From NCBI RefSeq assembly GCF_003030345.1, contig NZ_CP028158.1:3410001-3474000 (forward strand): a DNA stretch of 64,000 bases, given 5' to 3'. This document shows positions 27,401-38,485 of this stretch, piece after piece. The notes under the pieces are model-generated. The model saw only the letters and a program-made list of their open reading frames with translations, did not search any database and was not told where the DNA came from. The position numbers and the translations under genes were made by a program. The DNA comes from Plantactinospora sp. BC1. Lineage in GTDB: Bacteria > Actinomycetota > Actinomycetes > Mycobacteriales > Micromonosporaceae. How positions within the stretch are numbered: position 1 is the first letter of the stretch; each line of letters starts with the position of its first letter.

Positions 27401-27886
27401 GCCGACCGGGTCGTCGATCTCGTCCCCGTCACCGGGTTCGGTCTCCTCGACCCCGACCACGCCGAGCAGTTCCCGGATGATCAGATCCTGCTCGGGGCCG
27501 GTGAGCAGTCGGGGGGACGGCTCGCCGCGTTCCGCCGCCGACCTGCGCAGCAGCCCGAAGGCGTACGCCGGGAAGGTGCGGACCAGCGGCTCGTGCAGTA
27601 CCCGGTTGGTGGCCTCGGCGATCCGGGCCTCGATCCGGTGCCGCAGCGCGGTGGCGGAGCGGCGGCTGAACGCGAGCACCAGGATGCGTTCCGGGTCGAC
27701 ACCCTCGGCCACCCGGGCGACCACCGCCTCGACCAGGGTGCTGGTCTTGCCGGTACCCGGTCCACCCAGGACCAGCAGCGGGCCGTCGGTGTGTCCGACC
27801 ACCTCCCGCTGCACGGGGTCGTCGTGTCGCGCCGGTCCGGCCTCGGCCGGCCGACGGACCAGCCGGTACGCCTGCACGCCGCCCAT
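24401..27886 (-). CDS. adnA: AdnA-like helicase-nuclease subunit
   Basis: 1161 residues from the ATG at 27886; an upstream start at 27958 adds 24 unconserved residues. Walker A is GGPGTGKT (41-48). Motif II is degenerate (VYVDELADTDPAQ instead of DEYQDT), while [12 protein letters not shown] and LFYVAATRARR are intact. The C-terminal nuclease has GRVD (D1006) and VIDLKTG (D1020, K1022). It is framed by four cysteines (C895, C1118, C1121, C1127) in the C-xn-C-x2-C-x5-C pattern of iron-sulfur RecB-type nucleases such as AddB and Cas4. First gene of the adnAB pair. Confidence 0.92.
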   Translation of the reverse strand: MGGVQAYRLVRRPAEAGPARHDDPVQREVVGHTDGPLLVLGGPGTGKTSTLVEAVVARVAEGVDPERILVLAFSRRSATALRHRIEARIAEATNRVLHEPLVRTFPAYAFGLLRRSAAERGEPSPRLLTGPEQDLIIRELLGVVGVEETEPGDGDEIDDPVGWPAELRPALRTRAFAEQLRDLLMRAAERGIGPVELARLGEKLGRADWPAAARFLRQYVAVLALRDVTTRGSVAYDPAELVRAASGLLTDDPDLLDAERARLAHVYVDELADTDPAQVDLLHLVTGGGKSLVAFADPDSSTYAFRGADPEIVHHFAHRFRTVSGAVARTLVLHTSYRAGPGLLDATRRLARRLRGPVAHRDLRPVPDAEPGTVEIRTFRSGTSEAAYLAHALRSAHLLDGVPWSRMAVLLRSTTLQLPPLQRALHTVGVPTVVHAEDLPLHLQPAVAPFLLLLRCALEPDRLDEEAAVTLLHSPLGGADPLAERRLRQGLRALALAGGDRRPSGDLLVEALRDPRDLLTIERRWAAPAQAVANLLAAAREAAAVPAATAEDVLWAVWRASGLAERWSGALARARTAAGAQDSGLRWRAAAADRDLDAIVVLFDAAARFVDRLPGARTEVFLDHVLGQQLPADTLAPSADRGEAVRLLTAHAAKGLEWDLVALAGVQEGIWPDLRLRGSLLGSERLVDLLAGRGEGAGVAATLVGQSSAMLDEERRLFYVAATRARRRLLVSAVASAAVGVADHEEQPSRFLYELGPTVERPDDGDGRTGQGGPESGGRPGGGGGATPDPDGVPAEEADGMADDVPTLPVARPPRALTLSALVAELRTAVTDPEASPARRRAAAEELARLAVAGVPGAHPDDWWGLRPLSDDRPLVDEGEPVRVTPSGMESALRCSLRWLLERHGGKAPASSAQGVGNLVHAAAMLAEDASADRGKLLEYVTARFDVIELAARWMAGTERARAEVMVDKLLRWLAGNPRRLLAIEHEFAVRLDDPKRPIELTGRVDRLEVDAEGRLVVIDLKTGKSTAVTASELAEHPQLGAYQAAVEAGAFADLGAGSESGGAALVQLGTSTQDAREQVQPPAGAAEDAGGWARAMVRRTADTMAAATFSAVANSKCRVCPVRSSCPISGQGRQVVEPPTRRRPDSPPKPPGQRGGGGAR

Positions 27887-28006
27887 CACACCACGCCGCC
27901 CCGACGAGGCACCCTCAGGTACGCCCCGCGCCACGCTCCCGTCGCACTCCCGGTGCACCCACCGGCTCCGACGGGTCGCCTGAGAGAGTGTTGGGTAACT
28001 GGATGA

Positions 28007-28132
28007 CTACTTCTGGTTGAGTTCGTTGTCGAGGCGTCGAGCCGCTTCGGTCTCGATCGGGCCCTGCGGCTCGATGTCCTCGCCAGCGAGGCGGGCGGCC
28101 ATCAGCCGGAGCCGGGCGTTACGGTGGGCCAT
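28007..28132 (-). pseudogene. Chimeric remnant ORF starting like an IS481 transposase
   Basis: 41 codons. The first eight residues (MAHRNARL) are those of IS481-type transposases, and a good GGAGG site lies upstream; the rest (RLAGEDIEPQGPIETEAARR and beyond) does not match a transposase. It looks like the transposase start and leader joined to unrelated sequence by deletion or recombination. A short expressed peptide cannot be excluded. Confidence 0.5.
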
Positions 28133-28233
28133 AGAGACCTCCGGTAGGTATGGGCGTCAGCACCTCACACCTCGCCGGAGGTCTCTCCATCGATCAAGCC
28201 GACACGCCGTCAACAACGCTCATGGTCACTACA
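28130..28233 (-). mobile_element. Truncated IS481-like element end
   Basis: Read on the minus strand from 28233 the sequence begins TGTAGTGACCATGAGCGTTG, matching my memory of IS481-family termini, and runs into the transposase start. No matching inverted terminal repeat was found near 27985 and no transposase body is present. Confidence 0.5.
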
Positions 28234-28250
28234 GCTAGCCGTGCACCGGA

Positions 28251-28295
28251 CCGGGGCCGTCGGGCAGCCTGCTGGTTACCGCCCGACGGCCCCGG
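28251..28295 (-). terminator. Terminator after GH9 cellulase gene
   Basis: A perfect 15-bp stem (28251-28265 with 28281-28295) and a 15-nt loop, 23 bp downstream of the cellulase stop. It has no strong T-tract. Confidence 0.7.
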
Positions 28296-28317
28296 CGGGG
28301 ACCGGCCAAGGGACGGA

Positions 28318-31716
<3,399 letters not shown>

Positions 31717-31937
31717 TCAGCCGGCCGAAGATCGGGGCCAACTGGCGGAACCCGCGTCCTGGGATACGAGCGTACGGTTGCCGCCGCCGCGCGGCCCGGG
31801 AGAGGGTACGGCCAGATCAGGGAGACAAAACCCCAGATCAGCGGTGCCATCGACGCCGCCGCACGCTGATCGTTCCGGCCTCTGGCGAGCCTGGACAACG
31901 ACGGGTCAGCCGGCCGACAAACTCCGAGGAGACAGCG

Positions 31938-33515
31938 ATGGCACTACGCCTTGCCGACCGCACCGCCTGGCCGGAGACCCTGGCCCGGGCGGTGCGGGCG
32001 ACCCCCGAAGCGTTCACCCTGCACACCGACCGGTCCGGCGGCGCGGTCACCCTGCGCAACCTGGTCGAAGGCGCCTGGCAGTCCGTCGGTACGCCGAGCC
32101 CGGTGCGTACCCCGGTGGACAACACCGTACTGGTCAACCTCGCCCGGCTGGCCGCGGAGTCGGCCCGGGCCGCCGTCGCGTTCGCCGCCGACGAGCACCG
32201 CGACTGGGCCGCCACCCCGCTGGCCGACCGCAAGGCCCGGGTCGTCGAGGCACTCGACGCGCTGACCGAGCACCGGGACCTGCTGGCCCTGCTGCTCGTC
32301 TGGGAGATCGGCAAGCCGTGGCGACTCGCCTGCGCCGACGTGGACCGGGCCCTGACCGGCGTGCGGTGGTACGTCGGGGAGATCGACCGGATGCTGGCCG
32401 ACGGCCGCGAACCGCTGGCCGGTCCGGTCAGCAACATCGCGAGCTGGAACTACCCGATGAGCGTGCTGGTGCACGCCGAACTCGTGCAGTTGCTCGCCGG
32501 CAACGCGGTGATCGCCAAGACGCCGTCCCAGGGCGGGGCGGTCTGCCTCACCGTGGCGCACGCGCTGATGCGCCGGGCCGGGCTGCCCGCCACCCTGCTC
32601 AGCGGCGGCGGCGAGGAGCTCTCCGAGGTGCTGGTCCGGGCGCCCGAGATCGGCGCGGTGGCCTTCGTCGGCGGCCGCTCCAACGGCGGCAAGGTCGCCG
32701 CCGCGCTGCTCGACACCGACAAGCGGCACATGATCGAACAGGAGGGGCTGAACGCCTGGGGCATCTGGGAGTTCTCCGACTGGGACAACCTCGCCAAGCA
32801 CCTGAAGAAGGGCTTCGAGTACGGCAAGCAGCGCTGCACCGCGTACCCGCGCTTCGTGGTGCAGCGGGAACTGGTCGACCAGTTCCTCGACATGTACCTG
32901 CCGGTGGTCCGCTCGGTCCGGTTCGGACACCCGCTGGCGGTCGACCAGGACTGGGCCGAGGGCGACCCGCTGCCCGAGCTCGACTTCGGCCCGCTGATCA
33001 GCGCCGCCAAGGCCGACGAGCTGCGCCGCAAGGTGGACGAGGCGGTACGGGGCGGAGCCGTGCCGCTGCACCGGGGGCGGCTGGACGGGGCGCCGTTCCT
33101 GGCCGGCCAGGACACCTCGGCGTACGTGGCCCCGTCGGTGCTGCTGGCTCCGCCCGGCCGGTCCCGGCTGATGCACACCGAGCCGTTCGGCCCGGTCGAC
33201 ACCATCGTGGTGGTGGACACCCCCGACGAACTGCTGGCCGCGATGAACGCCAGCAACGGCGCCCTGGTGGCCAGCCTCGCCTGCGACGACGAGGAGACCG
33301 CGGCGAAGCTCGCGGTCGACCTCCAGGCGTTCAAGGTCGGCATCAACCGGCCCCGGTCCCGGGGCGACCGGGACGAGCCGTTCGGCGGCCGGGGCGCCTC
33401 CTGGAAGGGCGCCTTCGTCGGCGGCGACCTGCTGGTGCAGGCCGTCACCGTCAGCTCCTCCGCCCAGCGGCTGTACGGCAACTTCCCGGACTACGCCAGC
33501 TACCCGGCCACCTGA
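31938..33515 (+). CDS. Aldehyde dehydrogenase family protein
   Basis: 525 residues. Substrate-handling residues are visible: N171 in SWNYPMS, Lys in VIAKTPSQ (194), general-base Glu in EQEGLNAW (267-269), catalytic C300 in GKQRCTAY, and a late EPFGPVDTIVV. Motifs are divergent (for example RSRGDRDEPFGG replacing the usual N-rich segment), so it is a sub-branch whose substrate I cannot name. The protein is encoded alone and ends in a strong terminator. Confidence 0.88.
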   Translation: MALRLADRTAWPETLARAVRATPEAFTLHTDRSGGAVTLRNLVEGAWQSVGTPSPVRTPVDNTVLVNLARLAAESARAAVAFAADEHRDWAATPLADRKARVVEALDALTEHRDLLALLLVWEIGKPWRLACADVDRALTGVRWYVGEIDRMLADGREPLAGPVSNIASWNYPMSVLVHAELVQLLAGNAVIAKTPSQGGAVCLTVAHALMRRAGLPATLLSGGGEELSEVLVRAPEIGAVAFVGGRSNGGKVAAALLDTDKRHMIEQEGLNAWGIWEFSDWDNLAKHLKKGFEYGKQRCTAYPRFVVQRELVDQFLDMYLPVVRSVRFGHPLAVDQDWAEGDPLPELDFGPLISAAKADELRRKVDEAVRGGAVPLHRGRLDGAPFLAGQDTSAYVAPSVLLAPPGRSRLMHTEPFGPVDTIVVVDTPDELLAAMNASNGALVASLACDDEETAAKLAVDLQAFKVGINRPRSRGDRDEPFGGRGASWKGAFVGGDLLVQAVTVSSSAQRLYGNFPDYASYPAT

Positions 33516-33539
33516 GCGCCCGGGCCGGGCGGCCGGCCC

Positions 33540-33584
33540 GGAAAGGGGGCCCCTCCGGCCGTCCTACCGGAGGGGCCCCCTTCC
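33540..33584. terminator. Strong terminator hairpin
   Basis: A near-perfect stem of about 18 bp (33540-33558 with 33567-33584) with an 8-nt loop, between two convergent genes. Confidence 0.85.
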
Positions 33585-33658
33585 ATCTCGCCCCAGTCAG
33601 GCGGTTCCGCCGGTCCGGTCCTGCACCAGGACCGGACCGCCGGGTCTGTTCCGTGCCG

Positions 33659-34981
33659 CTACGCCTCGGCGGCGGCCGGAGTCTCGGCGTCGGGCACCGG
33701 CACGGCCGGCTCGCGTGGGAGCGGCACGGCCGGCTCGCGTGGGAGCGGCACGGCCGGCTGGCGGTTCGACGCCCCGGCCGGCCGATCGTGCAGCGCTCCG
33801 GCGGGCTGGTCGCGCCGTGACCCGGCACGCCGGTCGTACAGCGGCCCGGCGGGCTGATCGTGCTGTGGCGCGACGGATCGGTCGTGCGGTGGCCCGGCGG
33901 GCTGATCGTGCAACAGCGCGGCGGGTCGCTCGTGCGGTGGCACTGCGGGTCGGTCGTGCAGTGGCACGGTGACCGTCAGCAGCTCGCCGTCGCGGTCGAC
34001 GGTCTCCGGCCGGTGCAGCCGGTCCAGGAGGCGCAGCATCGGCACGTTCTCGGCCGAGGTGTGCGCGAGCAGCGCGGCGCAGCCGGCCCGGGTGCCGTAC
34101 CCGACCAGGCGGCGCAACAGGGCACCGCCGAGGCCACGGCGCTGCCAGTCGTCCTCGACCAGCAGGGCGAGTTCGGCGAGCATCCCCTCGGCGGCCAGGT
34201 TCGCCATCGCCACCACCCGCTCCGGCCGGCCGTCCCCGCCACCGGCCCAGGCCAGCAGGGTGACCCCGCGCGCCGGGGAGAGCAGCCGGGCCAGCCGCTG
34301 CGCTGGCACCGAGCCGCGCGCCGGATAGCGCTGACCCAGGCTCCGCGCCGAGCAGCGCCTGTGCATCTCCAGCACCGCCGGCAGGTCGTCTCCGACGGCC
34401 GGACGTACGGCCAGCTCGGCGCCGTCCGGCAGCACCAGGGTCACCCGGTCGGCGGCCTGCCGGGCCACCGCGGCGGCCAGGTCCACCAGTGCCTGGGCGC
34501 GGGCGTACTCGGCCGGGGTGAAGCTCGGCGCCGTCCGCAGCACCTCGAAGGAGCCGCCGTACGGGTCGGGCAGCCGCATCGTCTCGGCGCCGTGCCCCGG
34601 ACCCGCCGGACCGGAGAGCACCGGCCGCCAGGTGACCGAGTCGGCGCTGAGCAGGCTGCGCAGCGACTCGCCGAGCGCGTCCGGATCCCGGACCAGCCGG
34701 CTGGCCAGCCCGAGCGCCCGGGTCGGCTGGTCGGCCAACCCCCGCGCCTCGCTGCGGGCCACCCAGCAGTTCCGGCCGCGCCCGCGCTCCACCGCCGCCA
34801 CCAGGTCGTCCGCGGTCAACCCGGGCGGCGCGTCGACCAGGAAGTCGTCGACCGCCCCCGCCTCGGTGGTGTGCACCTGCACGGCGAGGATGTTCACCCC
34901 GCGCAGCGCGAGACTCGCGGTGAGGACGGAGAGGAATCCCGGCCGGTCGACCACGGTCGCCCTGATCCGCCACAGTGTCAT
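33659..34981 (-). CDS. ACT-GNAT fusion protein with repetitive tail
   Basis: 440 residues from the ATG at 34981. An N-terminal ACT-like domain (WRIRATVVDRPGFLSVLTAS, about 4-75) is followed by a linker region and a GNAT acetyltransferase domain (about 190-335) with the acetyl-CoA loop region DDWQRRGLGGALLRRL. The last about 90 residues are a degenerate repeat built on HDRPAGPPHD / HDQPAG and ending in two exact PREPAVPL units. ACT domains bind amino acids and may control the acetyltransferase. A second ACT protein is encoded immediately upstream (35035-35787), suggesting joint function; the substrate is unknown. Confidence 0.8.
   Translation of the reverse strand: MTLWRIRATVVDRPGFLSVLTASLALRGVNILAVQVHTTEAGAVDDFLVDAPPGLTADDLVAAVERGRGRNCWVARSEARGLADQPTRALGLASRLVRDPDALGESLRSLLSADSVTWRPVLSGPAGPGHGAETMRLPDPYGGSFEVLRTAPSFTPAEYARAQALVDLAAAVARQAADRVTLVLPDGAELAVRPAVGDDLPAVLEMHRRCSARSLGQRYPARGSVPAQRLARLLSPARGVTLLAWAGGGDGRPERVVAMANLAAEGMLAELALLVEDDWQRRGLGGALLRRLVGYGTRAGCAALLAHTSAENVPMLRLLDRLHRPETVDRDGELLTVTVPLHDRPAVPPHERPAALLHDQPAGPPHDRSVAPQHDQPAGPLYDRRAGSRRDQPAGALHDRPAGASNRQPAVPLPREPAVPLPREPAVPVPDAETPAAAEA
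33699..33970. repeat. Coding repeat array in the ACT-GNAT gene
   Basis: Two exact tandem copies of a 24-bp unit (containing GGCTCGCGTGGGAGC) near 33700-33747 and a partial third copy, then irregular units of about 30-36 bp built on GGCGGGCTGATCGTG up to about 33970. All stay in frame. Confidence 0.75.
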
Positions 34982-35034
34982 CTGCACTCCCTTCCCGGCT
35001 CCAGCCTGCCCGCCCGCTGTTACCCGCCGGTTGC

Positions 35035-35787
35035 TCAGCCGTGACGGGTCATCACCGCCGGCAGCGGGCCGGGTTCCGCCGGTGGGGCGCTGACCAGGTC
35101 GAGCCGGTCGCCGAGGATCGTCGCGGCGGCCCGCACCAGCTGGGCGATCCGGTCGACCTCGGTGACGTGGAAACCGGCCGCCGTCAGCCCGTCGCCGTCC
35201 ACCCGGGCCAGCATCAGCACCAGCCCCGCCCGGCCGAAGGGGGCGACCGCGTAGTGGGTGCCCGCCGGACCGTTCAGCGAGCGGGCCCGCAGCGGGGTCA
35301 CCTCGGGCAGCTCCAGCGGTGCCGGTGCCCGCCAGCTCGCGTACGCCACCGCGGGCGAGCCGCCGCCCCGGACCGTCCCGGCACCCGCACCGGCGCGTGC
35401 CGCCCAGTCCGCCGGTACCACGGCCGCCGCCGCCCAGTCCGCGGCGAGCAGCCCGGGTACCGCGTCGACGAGGGTGGCCAGCCCGTCGGCCGGGTTCGCG
35501 GCGATCTGGGTGAGCAGTTCGGCGTCCTGCCCGCCGCCGTTCGGCGCGCCGATCGCCCGCCACATGCCGTTGACCCGTACCCCGGGGATGGCGGCGAGCC
35601 CGGCGCAGAGCCGGTCGACCCGGGACGCACCCGGCCAGACCACGGTGAAGTCGTCCACGGCCCGGCCGCCCAGCCGCTCCAAGACCACCACCTGCACGAT
35701 GTCGGCACCGGCGACGCCCAGCGTACGAGCGACCTGACCGAGCGTTCCGGGTCGATCCGGCAGGGTCACCCGAACCCTCAGCAACAT
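35035..35787 (-). CDS. ACT-domain protein
   Basis: 250 residues. The N-terminus (LLRVRVTLPDRPGTLGQVAR) is an ACT domain, with a likely second half of similar fold (FTVVWPGASRVDRLCAGLAA). The remainder contains YAVAPFGRAGLVLMLARVDGDG, GAF-like in feel but not diagnosable. Together with the next gene it probably senses an amino acid. The gap to the ACT-GNAT gene is 53 bp, same strand, so an operon is likely. Confidence 0.75.
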   Translation of the reverse strand: MLLRVRVTLPDRPGTLGQVARTLGVAGADIVQVVVLERLGGRAVDDFTVVWPGASRVDRLCAGLAAIPGVRVNGMWRAIGAPNGGGQDAELLTQIAANPADGLATLVDAVPGLLAADWAAAAVVPADWAARAGAGAGTVRGGGSPAVAYASWRAPAPLELPEVTPLRARSLNGPAGTHYAVAPFGRAGLVLMLARVDGDGLTAAGFHVTEVDRIAQLVRAAATILGDRLDLVSAPPAEPGPLPAVMTRHG

Positions 35788-35970
35788 GTCCGTCCCCTCC
35801 GTCGGCGGACCGGCGCGCGTTCCGCCGGCGAGCTGTCAACCAGGCTGCCCGATGACCATTTCGCCCCTGTTGCCGTGGCATGTCCCGGCAGCAAAACCCC
35901 GAAGCGGCGCCAACCCGGGCCCGCTTCCCGTCGACCGGCCCGACCCCGGGGGCCGAGGGCCGGCCCGGGC

Positions 35971-35999
35971 TTGACTGGACGGCCCAGATGCCATCAACT
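35971..35999 (+). promoter_or_regulatory. Putative leaderless promoter of the APH-type kinase gene
   Basis: TTGACT (35971-35976), 17-bp spacer, TCAACT (35994-35999), then 6 nt to the ATG at 36006. No Shine-Dalgarno precedes that ATG, consistent with a leaderless mRNA. Confidence 0.5.
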
Positions 36000-36005
36000 G
36001 TCTCG

Positions 36006-37115
36006 ATGACCGATCCGCCGGCCAACGCCGTCCGGCCGGAGCCACCCGCCGGGTCGCCGTCCGGGCTCGACCTGGACCGGCTGACCGGGCACCTGGCGGC
36101 GCACCGCCCCGACCTGCTGACCGGCCCGCTCCGGGCGGAACTCGTCCTCGGCGGCCGCTCGAACCTCACCTATCTGGTCCGGGCCGGCGCGCACGAGTTC
36201 GTACTCCGCCGCCCGCCGCTCGGGCACGTGCTGGCCACCGCGCACGACATGGTCCGGGAGTTCCGGGTGATCTCGGCGCTCGCCCCGACCGGGGTACCGG
36301 TGCCGGCCGCCCTGCTGCTCTGCTCCGACGAGGCGGTGCTCGGCGCGCCGTTCTACCTGATGGAGCGGGTGCCGGGGGTGGTCTACCGCAGCCGGGACCA
36401 GACCGACCCGTTGACGCCGGCCCAGCGCCGTGAGCTGGCGTTGGTCATGATGGACGTGCTGGCGACGCTGCACACCGTCGACCCGGCCGCCGTCGGGCTG
36501 GCCGACTTCGGCCGGCCGGAGGGCTTCCTGGCCCGGCAGGTGCGCCGCTGGGGCGGGCAGCTCGACCGGTCCCGCAGCCGGCCGTTGCCCGGCATCGACG
36601 AGCTACGCCGACGGCTGGCCGCGACCGCGCCGGACGGCCTGAACGCCGGGCGGATCGTGCACGGCGACTACCGGCTCGACAACCTGATCGCCGACTGCGG
36701 TCCCGCACCGGGCGAGACCGCGAGGAGTCCGGCGGTGACGATCCGGGCGGTACTCGACTGGGAGATGGCCACCCTCGGCGACCCGCTCGCCGACCTGGGC
36801 CTGCTGCTGACCTACTGGGATGTGCTCGGCGACTCCGACGCCGCCGCCGGAAACCCGGTCGCCGACGGGCTCGGCCCGCGCGCCGGGTTCCCGTCCGGTG
36901 CCGAGCTGATCGACCGGTACGCGGCCCGCAGCGACGTCGACGTCGGCCCGCTGGACTGGCACGTGGCGCTGGGCTGCTTCAAGCTCGCCGTCATCTGCGA
37001 GGGCATCCACTACCGGCACACCCTGGGGCAGACCGTCGGCGAGGGCTTCGACCGGATCGGCGCCCTCGTCGACCCGCTGGTCGGGTACGGCCTGGCCGCC
37101 CTCGGCCGGAACTGA
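36006..37115 (+). CDS. Aminoglycoside-phosphotransferase-fold kinase (ACAD10/11 N-domain type)
   Basis: 369 residues from the ATG at 36006; an in-frame ATG at 35988 is the alternative. Kinase signs: GRSNLTYLV nucleotide loop, EFVLRRPP, catalytic loop HGDYRLDN and metal-binding [16 protein letters not shown]. In actinobacteria this type sits beside an acyl-CoA dehydrogenase, as the two are fused in eukaryotic ACAD10/11, where they process 4-hydroxy acids by phosphorylation then dehydration. The next gene is that dehydrogenase, so an antibiotic-resistance role is unlikely. Confidence 0.88.
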   Translation: MTDPPANAVRPEPPAGSPSGLDLDRLTGHLAAHRPDLLTGPLRAELVLGGRSNLTYLVRAGAHEFVLRRPPLGHVLATAHDMVREFRVISALAPTGVPVPAALLLCSDEAVLGAPFYLMERVPGVVYRSRDQTDPLTPAQRRELALVMMDVLATLHTVDPAAVGLADFGRPEGFLARQVRRWGGQLDRSRSRPLPGIDELRRRLAATAPDGLNAGRIVHGDYRLDNLIADCGPAPGETARSPAVTIRAVLDWEMATLGDPLADLGLLLTYWDVLGDSDAAAGNPVADGLGPRAGFPSGAELIDRYAARSDVDVGPLDWHVALGCFKLAVICEGIHYRHTLGQTVGEGFDRIGALVDPLVGYGLAALGRN

Positions 37116-37218
37116 CCCGGCGCGCCGCGCCGCAGCGGCGCGTCCACCGCTCCCGGGGCGGCATCACCCGGGCAGGCACCCCGCAAACCCCGCCGAGCGC
37201 TACCGCCGAGGAGTATCG

Positions 37219-38454
37219 ATGGACTTCGGATTCGACGCGCGCACCGCCGAGCTGCACGAGGCGCTGCACGACTTCCTGACCGACCGGATCCTGCCGGCCG
37301 AACCGGTCTACGCCGAGCAGGTCGCCGCCGCCGCCGACCCGGCGACCGGTGCCGGACCGTGGAGCCGGCCGCCGATCATGGCCGAACTCAAGGCCGAGGC
37401 CCGCCGCCGGGGCCTGTGGAACCTCTTCCTGCCACATCCCGAGTACGGTGCCGGGCTCAGCAACCTCCAGTACGCCCCGCTCGCCGAGCTGACCGGCCGC
37501 AGCCCGCAGCTGGCCCCGGAGGCGCTCAACTGTGCCGCCCCGGACACCGGCAACATGGAGCTGCTGGCCGACTTCGGCACCCCGGCGCAGCGGGAGCGCT
37601 GGCTGCGCCCGCTGCTCGACGGCGAGCTGCGCTCGGCGTTCTGCATGACGGAGCCGGAGGTGGCCTCCTCGGACGCGACCAACATCGAGACGGGCATCGT
37701 CCGGGACGGCGACGACTACGTGGTCACCGGGCGGAAGTGGTGGTCGACCGGGGCGATGGACCCGCGCTGCGGGATCTTCGTCGTGCTGGGCAAGACCGAT
37801 CCGGCGGCGCCCCGGCACCGGCAGCACTCCATGGTGCTGGTGCCCCGGGACGCCCCGGGCGTGACGGTGCGGCGCGGCCTGACCGTCTTCGGCTACTCCG
37901 ACGGCGCGCACGGCGGGCACGCCGAGGTGAGCTTCGACGGCGTACGCGTGCCGGCGGACCAGCTGATCGGCGGGCCCGGCGACGGTTTCGCGATCGCGCA
38001 GGCGCGGCTCGGTCCGGGCCGGATCCACCACTGCATGCGCCTGGTCGGGATGGCCGAACGTGCCCTGGAACTCCTCTGCCGGCGGGCCGCCGGGCGGGTC
38101 GCGTTCGGCCGGCCGCTGGCCGAGCAGGGTGTGGTGCAGGAGTGGATCGCGGAGTCCCGGGTCCGGATCGAGCAGGCCCGGCTGCTGGTGCTCAAGACCG
38201 CCTGGCTGATGGACACGGTCGGCAACAAGGGTGCGCACACCGAGATCCAGGCGATCAAGATCGTGACACCGGCGATGGCCGAGTGGGTGATCGACAAGGC
38301 CATCCAGGCGCACGGCGGGGCCGGGGTCAGCCAGGACACCCCGCTGGCCGCGCTCTGGGCCGGTGCCCGTACCCTCCGGCTCGCCGACGGCCCGGACGAG
38401 GTGCACCGGGCCGCGCTGGCCCGCCGCGAGCTGCGGCGCTGGACGGCCGACTGA
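37219..38454 (+). CDS. Acyl-CoA dehydrogenase (ACAD10/11-like)
   Basis: 411 residues, ATG with GAGGAG upstream. Flavin-binding [14 protein letters not shown] and KWWSTGA, the family GRIHHCMRL segment, [13 protein letters not shown] and the C-terminal [16 protein letters not shown] are all present. FAD enzyme of the cytosol. It probably acts with the preceding kinase on hydroxy-acyl-CoA substrates; this pairing is inferred from ACAD10/11. There are 103 bp between the genes. Confidence 0.92.
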   Translation: MDFGFDARTAELHEALHDFLTDRILPAEPVYAEQVAAAADPATGAGPWSRPPIMAELKAEARRRGLWNLFLPHPEYGAGLSNLQYAPLAELTGRSPQLAPEALNCAAPDTGNMELLADFGTPAQRERWLRPLLDGELRSAFCMTEPEVASSDATNIETGIVRDGDDYVVTGRKWWSTGAMDPRCGIFVVLGKTDPAAPRHRQHSMVLVPRDAPGVTVRRGLTVFGYSDGAHGGHAEVSFDGVRVPADQLIGGPGDGFAIAQARLGPGRIHHCMRLVGMAERALELLCRRAAGRVAFGRPLAEQGVVQEWIAESRVRIEQARLLVLKTAWLMDTVGNKGAHTEIQAIKIVTPAMAEWVIDKAIQAHGGAGVSQDTPLAALWAGARTLRLADGPDEVHRAALARRELRRWTAD

Positions 38455-38485
38455 GGCGTGAGCCGCGGCGCCGGTGTACCCCGGC

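Noticed and set aside
20913-27958. Very long open frames on the plus strand opposite adnA and adnB
   Set aside because: They are consequences of high GC and lack recognisable domains, while the minus-strand frames carry complete helicase and nuclease motifs.
36006-37115. Aminoglycoside resistance gene
   Set aside because: The kinase fold is present but the adjacent acyl-CoA dehydrogenase and divergent motifs point to the ACAD10/11-type metabolic pair.
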